A DNA stretch of 11,871 bases from NCBI GenBank assembly GCA_039189975.1, contig JBCCYI010000147.1:1-11871 (forward strand). The letters are read 5' to 3'. The position numbers were made by a program, and so were the translations under genes. This stretch comes from HLUCCA09 sp039189975 (GTDB lineage Bacteria > Pseudomonadota > Alphaproteobacteria > Rhodobacterales > Rhodobacteraceae). This document shows positions 1-5,102 of the stretch, in pieces. The notes under the pieces were generated by a model. It was not told where the DNA came from, did no database searches, and saw only the letters and a program-made list of their open reading frames with translations. Position 1 is the stretch's first letter. Each line of letters starts with the position of its first letter.

Positions 1-108
1 CGGGGGGGGGGGGGGGTGGGTGTCGGCACGCGGGGGGTGCGGGCGGGCGGGCGGGGCGTTGCCCGGCTTCCCCCCTCCTTCTCCCGGGGGGGGGGCGGGC
101 CCCCCCCC
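1..108. other. Low-complexity G/C-run edge, probable sequencing or assembly artefact
   Basis: The first ~108 bases consist mostly of G and C homopolymers: a run of 15 G at the start, repeated GGGC units, a 10-G run followed shortly by an 8-C run. From about base 110 the sequence abruptly becomes normal, information-rich coding sequence for the adaptor gene on the minus strand. Inside the artefact that same frame stays open but encodes only Pro/Arg/Gly/Ala-rich residues, whereas this part of the family should form a regular alpha-helical hairpin. I infer a degraded contig or read end rather than biology. Translations from this stretch should not be trusted. Confidence 0.8.
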
Positions 109-618
109 GCGACCCTCCAAATCGCGCTGGCGGATCAGAGCGCGGTCCCGCAGCTCCGCCTGTGCCCTTGCTGCGGCAAGTTCATCGCGGGCGAGCGCCA
201 GGCCGCGCTCGGCATCACGCAGTTGTGCTTCAGCTTCGGCGAGCCCCGTGCGGGCCACAGCGCGAGAGGCTTGCGCATCTGTCGGATCGATGCGGGCCAG
301 CAGCTGGCCGGCGCGGATCTCGGCCCCATCCTCGAAGTTGGGAGCGAGTTCGATGATCCGGCCCGGCGTCGCGGCGCGGATCTCCAAAGAACGACGGCTC
401 TGCACCTCGCCGAAAACGGTCATGACGGGCGTGATCGTCGCCCCTTCGACACGCACGGTGCTCACCGTCATAACGCGCTCGCGTGCAGGACGGTCTGACG
501 CCTCGCGCGCCATGCGCTCCTCGACCGCCGCATCGACAATGCCCCAGGCGAGGGCGAACAGGCCCAGTGTGAGCGAAAGGAGAAACAGGCCCGTGAGCGA
601 GCGGCGGAGGAAGTGCAT
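1..618 (-). CDS. RND efflux periplasmic adaptor (HlyD/AcrA family), N-terminal part
   Basis: This is the N-terminal ~170 residues of a membrane-fusion protein that links an inner-membrane RND pump to an outer-membrane channel. Residues 1-31 (MHFLRRSLTGLFLL...) form a basic start followed by a hydrophobic segment, a signal anchor or signal peptide. Residues ~50-80 form the first barrel strand region (VMTVSTVRVEGATI, FGEVQSRRSLEIRA). Residues ~83-112 are lipoyl-like (TPGRIIELAPNF.DG, GQLLARID). Residues ~115-170 are Ala/Glu/Arg-rich coiled-coil hairpin. After residue 170 the frame runs into G/C runs and the translation becomes unreliable. The start ATG (616-618) has only a weak AAAGAAAG ribosome site, held in the loop of a possible hairpin. 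It lies 115 bases behind moaB on the same strand. The pump gene should follow beyond the left edge. Family assignment is firm; the transported substrate is unknown. Confidence 0.8.
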   Translation of the reverse strand, partial: MHFLRRSLTGLFLLSLTLGLFALAWGIVDAAVEERMAREASDRPARERVMTVSTVRVEGATITPVMTVFGEVQSRRSLEIRAATPGRIIELAPNFEDGAEIRAGQLLARIDPTDAQASRAVARTGLAEAEAQLRDAERGLALARDELAAARAQAELRDRALIRQRDLEGRGGGPAPPPGEGGGKPGNAPPARPHPPRADTHPPPPP

Positions 619-646
619 GGGAGCGCTTTCTTTGGCGGCAGCTCCC
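619..646 (-). promoter_or_regulatory. Candidate 5'UTR hairpin at adaptor start codon
   Basis: On the minus strand GGGAGC and GCTCCC form a perfect 6-bp inverted repeat with a 16-base loop. The 3' arm ends directly before the ATG of the adaptor gene, and the loop contains the only Shine-Dalgarno-like bases (AAAGAAAG). A 6-bp stem can occur by chance; its position is what makes it notable. Confidence 0.3.
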
Positions 647-649
647 GTC

Positions 650-690
650 AATCTAGTTGCTTGGCCGTCGACTGCAAACGGGCCGCTTGC
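650..690 (-). promoter_or_regulatory. Candidate promoter and palindromic operator for the adaptor gene
   Basis: Bases 674-690 read GCAA-a-CGG-g-CCG-c-TTGC, a 17-bp palindrome with 7 of 8 pairs matching. It overlaps a possible sigma-70 -35 (TTGCAG, 677-672) spaced 16 bases from a possible -10 (TAGATT, 655-650) on the minus strand. Efflux genes are often controlled by TetR- or MarR-type repressors binding such sites, but no regulator gene is visible here. Both promoter boxes are weak matches and a palindrome of this quality is expected by chance at this GC content. Confidence 0.3.
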
Positions 691-733
691 CGTGGACTGC
701 GCGGGGATGTCGGTTGGACGCCCCGCCCGGGCG

Positions 734-1273
734 CTATTTGCGCCGCAGGTGTTCGTCGAGCCGGGGCATGATCTCGATGAAGTTGCAGGGGCGGTGCCGA
801 TAATCGAGCTGCGGAGCGAGGATCGCGTCCCATGCGTCGCGGCACGCCGATGGCGAGCCCGGCAAAGCGAAGAGATAGGTGCCGCCCGCAACCCCGGCGC
901 AGGCACGCGACTGGATCGCGGATGTGCCGATTTTTTCAAAGGAGATCATCGTGAAGAGCGTGCCGAATGCGTCGATCTCTTTTTCATAGACGTCTCGATG
1001 CGCCTCCACGGTGACGTCGCGCCCGGTAAGCCCGGTGCCGCCGGTGGAAAGGATGACGTCAATGTCGGGATCGGCGATCCAGGCGCTCAACTGCGCTGAG
1101 ATGTCTGCGCGATCATCCTTGACGATGGTGCGCGCGACCAAGGTGTGCCCGGCGTCTGTGATCCTCTCGGCCAGTGTCGTGCCGGACCGGTCGTCATCTG
1201 CTGTCCGTGTGTCGGACACGGTGAGGACGGCGATGCGCGCGGGCAGAAAGTCTCGCGTGGCGTCGATCTTCAT
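734..1273 (-). CDS. moaB: Molybdopterin adenylyltransferase MoaB
   Basis: 179-residue MoaB/MogA-family protein of molybdenum cofactor synthesis. It activates molybdopterin by adenylation before molybdate insertion, in the cytoplasm. The family landmarks are all present: AVLTVSDTRT (15-24), STGGTGLTGRD (76-86, the nucleotide/pterin-binding loop with the Gly-rich turn and Asp), and the C-terminal ALPGSPSACRDAWDAIL (136-152). Length is normal for MoaB. The start at 1273 was chosen because an ideal AAGGAGG (1284-1278) lies 5 bases upstream; an in-frame ATG 39 bases earlier lacks such a site and would add non-conserved residues. It follows the uracil-DNA glycosylase gene after a 103-bp gap and precedes the efflux adaptor gene. 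There is no functional link to its neighbours that I can see and no other molybdenum gene in the window. Confidence 0.95.
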   Translation of the reverse strand: MKIDATRDFLPARIAVLTVSDTRTADDDRSGTTLAERITDAGHTLVARTIVKDDRADISAQLSAWIADPDIDVILSTGGTGLTGRDVTVEAHRDVYEKEIDAFGTLFTMISFEKIGTSAIQSRACAGVAGGTYLFALPGSPSACRDAWDAILAPQLDYRHRPCNFIEIMPRLDEHLRRK

Positions 1274-1289
1274 GGTGCCTCCTTGGGCG

Positions 1290-1311
1290 GGCTGACAGAA
1301 ATAGGCTGACA
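1290..1311. repeat. 8-bp direct repeat upstream of moaB
   Basis: GGCTGACA occurs at 1290-1297 and 1304-1311, 14 bases apart, just upstream of the moaB ribosome site. It could be a regulator half-site pair. In the same 103-bp gap, GCGGAAT (1335-1341) and ATTCCGC (1360-1366) form a 7-bp inverted repeat with an 18-base spacer. It has no T-tract, so it is not a classical terminator for the upstream glycosylase gene. Both are short enough to be chance. Confidence 0.25.
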
Positions 1312-1376
1312 CCGTTCGGTTGGGCCAATTGCCAGCGGAATAGGAGGTGAGCCTGCGCGATTCCGCAATGGGGCGA

Positions 1377-2198
1377 TTACGGGCGTCGCGTGTCCTCCAG
1401 ATGGGCGGCCAGCGTCAGAAGGTCGGCCCAGGCCTCGCGCTTCGCGCTCGGTTGGCGCAAGAGATAGGCCGGGTGAAACATCGGCAGACAGGGCAGGTCA
1501 AATGCCTCCGTCCAATCGCCGCGCAGCCGGGTGATGCCGCGTTTGCCCAAGAGCGCCTGGCACGAAATATTGCCCATCGCGATCAGTACATCGGGCTTGG
1601 CCAAGTCCACGTGGCGGCGCACGAAGGGCTTCATCATTGCGATCTCATCGGGCTTGGGGTCGCGGTTCTGCGGCGGGCGCCAGGGCAGAATGTTCGTGAT
1701 GTAGACAGCGCGCTCGGTCTCCGACGCTGACCGCGAGAGATCGATCGCACCCAGCATCTTGTCCAGCAACTGACCCGCGCGCCCAACGAATGGCTTACCC
1801 TGCTGATCCTCGTCACGGCCCGGCGCTTCGCCGATGATCATTACCCGTGCCCCCGGTGTCCCATCGCTGAAGACGAGCTGCCGCGCGCCCTGCTTCAGCG
1901 CGCAATGATCGAAAGTGGCGAGCGCGCTCCGCAAGGCCTCCAGGCTGTCCGCAGCATCGGCGTCGGACTGGGCAGCGGCGACGGGGTCTATGTCGGGTTT
2001 TGGCGGTTTTGTAGAGGAAACAGGAAGCGCCGCTTCCCGTTTCTGTTCGTTTTGTGCAACGTTTCGCGACGGCTTTTGCAGGCCTGGAGCGCTGTCGGGC
2101 AAGGCGTAGCGGTCGATCGGCTGCTCGCAGATCGCGTCGGTGGCGCCAAGCTCCACCTGCCAGGCGAGCGCATCGAGAAGGGCGGCATGACTGAGCAT
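1377..2198 (-). CDS. Uracil-DNA glycosylase, family-4-like, lacking most Fe-S cysteines
   Basis: 273-residue base-excision-repair enzyme that removes uracil from DNA. Residues 1-90 are a variable, low-complexity N-terminal region. The catalytic domain has GEAPGRDED (123-131), GKPFVGRAGQLLD (134-146), ITNILPWRPPQNRDP (167-181) and FHPAYLLRQP (241-250) with the conserved His242. Classical family-4 enzymes bind a 4Fe-4S cluster through a CxxC pair, the Cys of 'KCRPP' and a Cys about 16 residues on. Here only Cys99 of the first pair remains; the others are Phe96, Trp173 and Met189, so a cluster is unlikely. An Fe-S-less alphaproteobacterial glycosylase has, to my memory, been characterised from Bradyrhizobium. 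The start at 2198 is preceded by GAGGTG overlapping the RNase stop codon and lies 7 bases after it, implying coupled translation. Whether it excises uracil efficiently or prefers other bases cannot be read from sequence. Confidence 0.88.
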   Translation of the reverse strand: MLSHAALLDALAWQVELGATDAICEQPIDRYALPDSAPGLQKPSRNVAQNEQKREAALPVSSTKPPKPDIDPVAAAQSDADAADSLEALRSALATFDHCALKQGARQLVFSDGTPGARVMIIGEAPGRDEDQQGKPFVGRAGQLLDKMLGAIDLSRSASETERAVYITNILPWRPPQNRDPKPDEIAMMKPFVRRHVDLAKPDVLIAMGNISCQALLGKRGITRLRGDWTEAFDLPCLPMFHPAYLLRQPSAKREAWADLLTLAAHLEDTRRP

Positions 2199-2205
2199 TG
2201 GCACC

Positions 2206-2850
2206 TCAATCGATAGCAGGGAGCAGCGCGCGCTCGAGGGTGCAATCGCGCACCACATCTGCGCCGCACGCGCGCGGAACCAACCCTTTGGAGAGGCAGA
2301 TCCGCACCTCCTGAACGTAGCCGTCCCGACAGGTGACGGTCAGCATATCGGGCTGAAGTCTGGGATTGGCCTCGATCCAGGCCTCTTCGACAACCGATGC
2401 CGGCAAGCGTACGTCGCGCTCAAGTTTGCGGAACACTTCGGGACGCACCACGCTGCCGAATGCCTCGCGCGACAGGCCGAAGTATGCCTCCGGGGGGAGA
2501 CCCGCGCAGCGCCCGTGCTTTTTCCATTGGTGCCAGGCGAGACCGCCCGAGCCCATGATGTCAGCCATCGCCCCGGTCATGCGGCGCGACGGGTCGGGCT
2601 GAGAGGTGGGGCAGTCCGAAGGCCAGCCGCGCTCGTGTTGTGGCCAAAGCCCGTGCAGGATCCAGCCCGTGTCGGCGGACGGGTCGCATTGCTCCGCCTG
2701 CCGCGCATGCCCGACCAGATCGCACCATGTGGGCGACCAGGACAGCGCCATGACATAATAGTCAAAGTCGCCCGCGCGGTCGCCCTGTGCGCCCGCCGGC
2801 GCGGCGCCCCACACCGCCAGCAGGAAAAGGATCCCCCAACCTCGTCGCAC
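2206..2850 (-). CDS. Secreted ribonuclease T2-family protein
   Basis: 214-residue periplasmic or secreted RNase T2-like protein, a family that cleaves RNA through a 2',3'-cyclic phosphate. Residues 1-21 are a signal peptide (MRRGWGILFLLAVWGAAPAGA, probable cleavage after Ala21). CAS-I is WILHGLWP (63-70) with His66. CAS-II is WHQWKKHGRC (106-115) with His107, Lys111 and His112. The canonical catalytic Glu of the HEWxKHG motif is Gln108 here. The mature part has 8 cysteines (43, 55, 80, 115, 174, 185, 195, 203), consistent with four disulfides and export. The start is GTG at 2850, with AGAGGA 6 bases upstream. It is the first gene of a minus-strand run with the glycosylase and is divergent from trcR. 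The family is clear; full activity is uncertain because of the Glu-to-Gln change. Confidence 0.9.
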   Translation of the reverse strand: MRRGWGILFLLAVWGAAPAGAQGDRAGDFDYYVMALSWSPTWCDLVGHARQAEQCDPSADTGWILHGLWPQHERGWPSDCPTSQPDPSRRMTGAMADIMGSGGLAWHQWKKHGRCAGLPPEAYFGLSREAFGSVVRPEVFRKLERDVRLPASVVEEAWIEANPRLQPDMLTVTCRDGYVQEVRICLSKGLVPRACGADVVRDCTLERALLPAID

Positions 2851-2989
2851 GCCGTATCCTCTTTTCTTTTCGACTCGCGCCTTCTATATCCCGATCAATC
2901 CCCGAAAACGAGGAGCGCGGCGCCCCCCCGGGCCTGCAGGCCCCAAAAGGCCCTTGCGAGAGCGTGCGCCGCGCACAAAGGAGAACGAG
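2851..2989. promoter_or_regulatory. Divergent promoter region between RNase T2 and trcR, with nested palindromes
   Basis: This 139-bp gap must hold promoters for both divergent genes; I cannot place convincing -35/-10 pairs. It contains a perfect 14-bp palindrome, GGGCCTGCAGGCCC (2930-2943). The left arm GGGCCT (2930-2935) can also pair with a second AGGCCC at 2948-2953, giving two mutually exclusive hairpins in the trcR leader, about 40 bases before its ATG. One GANTC methylation site (GACTC, 2872-2876) is present, of possible relevance because CcrM methylation regulates cell-cycle genes in alphaproteobacteria. The trcR ribosome site is AAAGGAG (2977-2983). Confidence 0.4.
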
Positions 2990-3763
2990 ATGAACAAGCC
3001 GCTTATGGCCAAGGCGACCGCCGTCTGGCTCGTCGACAACACCACGCTTAGCTTTCGCCAGATTGCGGCCTTCTGCGGTCTGCATGAGCTGGAAGTGCAG
3101 GGCATCGCCGACGGGGATGTCGCCGCCGGGGTGAAGGGCTTCGACCCGATCGCCAACAACCAGCTTGAGCAATCCGAGATCGACAAGGGCGAGAAAGACC
3201 CAAAGTACAATCTCAAACTGAAGTTCAACGCCGCCGCCGTAGGCGAGGAAAAGCGCCGCGGGCCGCGCTACACGCCGCTCTCCAAGCGGCAGGACCGTCC
3301 GGCCTCGATCCTCTGGCTGGTCAAATTCCACCCCGAGCTGACCGACGGACAGATCAGCAAGCTGGTGGGCACCACGAAGCCGACGATCCAGTCGATCCGT
3401 GAACGGACCCATTGGAACATCCAGAACATCCAGCCGATCGACCCGGTGGCCCTGGGCCTGTGCAAGCAATCCGAGCTCGACGCGGCGGTGCAAAAAGCCA
3501 ATGCACGTCGTGCGGCCGAGGGCACTGCGATGTCGGATGACGAGCGCCGCAAGCTTGTTTCCACCGAGACCTCCCTCGCCGAAGAGGCGGAGCCACGCAT
3601 CCCGGCCGCAATCGCCGGATTGGAGACCTTTACGCTCTCGGGCGACACGGGCCCCGATGAGGACGATCCGATGTCCACGCCGGTTGATGCCGACAGCTTC
3701 TTCAACCTGCCCGACAGCGGTGCCGATGACAGCGACGACGAAGAGGGTGACGGCCCGCGCTAA
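2990..3763 (+). CDS. trcR: TrcR / DUF1013 cell-cycle transcriptional regulator
   Basis: 257-residue protein of the DUF1013 family, named TrcR in alphaproteobacteria for a cell-cycle transcriptional regulator. Two helix-turn-helix-like segments are visible: TLSFRQIAAFCGLHELEV (19-36) and LTDGQISKLVGTTKPTIQSI (117-136) followed by RERTHWN. Between them is a basic stretch (KRRGPRYTPLSKRQDRP, 88-104). Family conservation ends near residue 175. The last ~80 residues are low-complexity and acidic (DEDDP, then DDSDDEEGDG at 247-255), probably disordered. The start at 2990 was chosen for the AAAGGAG 6 bases upstream; an in-frame ATG 36 bases earlier has no such site. It is a single plus-strand gene, divergent from the RNase gene and convergent with recR. 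Targets are unknown from sequence; the family assignment is strong. Confidence 0.88.
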   Translation: MNKPLMAKATAVWLVDNTTLSFRQIAAFCGLHELEVQGIADGDVAAGVKGFDPIANNQLEQSEIDKGEKDPKYNLKLKFNAAAVGEEKRRGPRYTPLSKRQDRPASILWLVKFHPELTDGQISKLVGTTKPTIQSIRERTHWNIQNIQPIDPVALGLCKQSELDAAVQKANARRAAEGTAMSDDERRKLVSTETSLAEEAEPRIPAAIAGLETFTLSGDTGPDEDDPMSTPVDADSFFNLPDSGADDSDDEEGDGPR

Positions 3764-3870
3764 GGCGTGGTTCCGACCGGCCCGGCCGGCAGCGCCCCCA
3801 TGGCGCAGCGGGCGGATCCACCGGGCGCAGCGTAGAGCCGCCCCAAGGCGCAAGGTGGCGAGTTGTGGTA

Positions 3871-3886
3871 ACGCTGGATGCAGCGT
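3871..3886 (+). terminator. Weak hairpin downstream of trcR
   Basis: ACGCTG-GATG-CAGCGT is a perfect 6-bp stem with a 4-base loop about 110 bases after the trcR stop codon. A weaker GCGCC/GGCGC stem lies at 3792-3806. Neither has a T-tract, so an intrinsic terminator is uncertain. The inverted-repeat element immediately downstream may also end transcription from both convergent genes. Confidence 0.25.
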
Positions 3887-3893
3887 GGCCGGG

Positions 3894-4001
3894 CTAGAGC
3901 AAGTCGCGTTGAAACGGCTTTAGTTTTCGCTGCCTCTCGGCTTAGCCGCAAACGCAAAAGACTGAACCGAGGTTGATCCGATGAAACGCGACGCGCTCTA
4001 G
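3894..4001. repeat. 108-bp inverted-repeat (REP/MITE-like) element between trcR and recR
   Basis: The element starts CTAGAGC and ends GCTCTAG. Its left 24 bases (CTAGAGCAAGTCGCG, then TTGAAACGG) match the reverse complement of its right 24 bases at 19 of 24 positions, including an uninterrupted GTCGCGTT core. The centre holds CGGCT-T-AGCCG (3938-3948) and a TTTTCGC / GCAAAA pairing, so the whole can fold into a branched stem. It has no coding potential. It resembles, from memory, intergenic palindromic elements dispersed in Rhodobacterales genomes; copy number cannot be checked here and no second copy is in this window. Its right end overlaps the last two codons of recR. Confidence 0.75.
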
Positions 4002-4597
4002 AGCGCACGGCGCGCGCGCAGAGCGGCGGAGATGGTGCCGTCATCGAGGTAGTCCAACTCGCCTCCGACAGGGACGCCCTGGGCCAAAGACGTAACACGC
4101 ACCGGAAGCTCCTCCAGCGCATCGGCGATGTAATGCGCGGTGGTCTGACCGTCGACCGTCGCGCTCAAGGCGACGATCACCTCGTCGATTCCCTCATCGC
4201 GGACGCGCGCGACAAGCCGTGGAATGCCCAGCTCCTCTGGTCCGACCGAATCGAGCGCCGACAGAGTGCCGCCCAAGACATGGTAGCGTCCCTGGAATGC
4301 GCCTCCGCGCTCCATCGCCCAGAGGTCGGCCACCCCCTCGACCACGCAAAGCAGGCCCTTGTCCCGTTTCTCGGACATACAGATCGGGCAGAGCGTGTCC
4401 GTCGCGACGTTGCCGCATTGCACGCATTCGCGCACCGTTTCCGCGACCTCGGCCATCGCGGTGGCCAGCGGGACCATCAGCTTGCTCTTCTTGGCGACCA
4501 GCGTCAGCACCGCGCGGCGCGCAGAGCGCGGGCCGAGGCCGGGCAGACGGGCCATCAGGTCGATCAGGGTTTCGACCTCACGGGGGACTTGCGACAT
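3998..4597 (-). CDS. recR: Recombination mediator RecR
   Basis: 199-residue RecR, partner of RecF/RecO in loading RecA on gapped DNA. The order of domains is complete: helix-hairpin-helix LPGLGPRSA (18-26), zinc finger with Cys58, Cys61, Cys70 and Cys73 (CVQC...CPIC), Toprim domain (VVEGVADLWAMER, 85-97, with Glu87 and Asp91; YHVLGG, 105-110), and the C-terminal LAQGVPVGGELDYLDDGTI (171-189). Length is typical (~200). The start lies 16 bases after the ybaB stop with no clear Shine-Dalgarno, suggesting coupled translation. The final codon (CTC, Leu) and the TAG stop lie inside the terminal repeat of the element at 3894-4001, so the natural C-terminus may have been altered by a residue or two. 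Confidence 0.97.
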   Translation of the reverse strand: MSQVPREVETLIDLMARLPGLGPRSARRAVLTLVAKKSKLMVPLATAMAEVAETVRECVQCGNVATDTLCPICMSEKRDKGLLCVVEGVADLWAMERGGAFQGRYHVLGGTLSALDSVGPEELGIPRLVARVRDEGIDEVIVALSATVDGQTTAHYIADALEELPVRVTSLAQGVPVGGELDYLDDGTISAALRARRAL

Positions 4598-4613
4598 CGC
4601 GCGGGCCCGGAGC

Positions 4614-4961
4614 TCAGAGGCCGGGGATGTTCATACCCGGCGGCAGACCCAGCTCCGATGTCAGTTTTTCCATCTCCTCGCGCGCCCGAGTCTGCGCCCG
4701 CTCCTGAGCTTCCTTGATCGCGGCCAGAATAAGGTCTTCGACAACCTCTTTCTCATCCGGGTTGAAAATCGAGGGGTCAATATCGAGGCCGCGCAGCTCC
4801 CCCTTGGCCGAACATGTGGCTTTGACCAGTCCCGCGCCACTTTCTCCGACAACGGTGATGCTGTTCAGCTCGTCCTGCATCTCGGCCATCTTGGCCTGCA
4901 TCTGCTGCGCTTTCTTCATCATGCCGGCCATGTCGCCGAGCCCGCCCAGACCTTTCAGCAT
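4614..4961 (-). CDS. ybaB: YbaB/EbfC nucleoid-associated protein
   Basis: 115-residue member of the YbaB/EbfC family of small dimeric DNA-binding, nucleoid-associated proteins. Visible family features are the Gly/Met/Gln/Lys-rich N-terminus (MLKGLGGLGDMAGMMKKAQQ, then MQAKMAEMQDEL), the central strands (ITVVGESGAGLVKATCSAKGELRGLDIDP) and the acidic helix (DEKEVVEDLILAAIKEAQERA). It ends with the Gly/Pro/Met-rich tail LPPGMNIPGL. The start at 4961 has AAGGAG (4974-4969) 7 bases upstream; an in-frame ATG 60 bases earlier would add a non-conserved extension. It sits directly before recR, the widely conserved arrangement. dnaX, which normally precedes it, is not the next gene upstream here. Confidence 0.95.
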   Translation of the reverse strand: MLKGLGGLGDMAGMMKKAQQMQAKMAEMQDELNSITVVGESGAGLVKATCSAKGELRGLDIDPSIFNPDEKEVVEDLILAAIKEAQERAQTRAREEMEKLTSELGLPPGMNIPGL

Positions 4962-5079
4962 CCCGATGCTCCTTCGCAATGTGCTTTCAGGGGTGATAGG
5001 CGTGAGGAGGGCGTTCGGCAAGCCGCAGCGCCAGCGTTGCCGAGCTCAGCGTGTTCGCGAAACCGGTCCAATTGCCTCT

Positions 5080-5102
5080 GTCAGACACACTGACGTCAGA
5101 CA
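5080..5102. repeat. Duplicated GTCAGACA at the hydrolase stop codon
   Basis: GTCAGACA occurs at 5080-5087 and again at 5095-5102, with CTGAC (5090-5094) between them creating a GTCAG/CTGAC inverted repeat and a TGACGTCA palindrome (5091-5098). The right copy overlaps the stop codon of the CocE-type hydrolase. It may be a small local duplication. It has no terminator T-tract. The remaining 134-bp gap up to ybaB shows only a poor promoter candidate (TTGGAC, 5071-5066). Confidence 0.35.

Noticed and set aside
1..108. G-quadruplex or telomere-like structure
   Set aside because: The abrupt homopolymer pattern at a window edge is better explained by poor sequence quality.
20..1099. Long plus-strand open frame of 359 codons across the adaptor and moaB region
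   Set aside because: Its translation is Arg/Ala/Ser-rich without family motifs and it is antisense to two recognisable genes; high GC produces long shadow frames.
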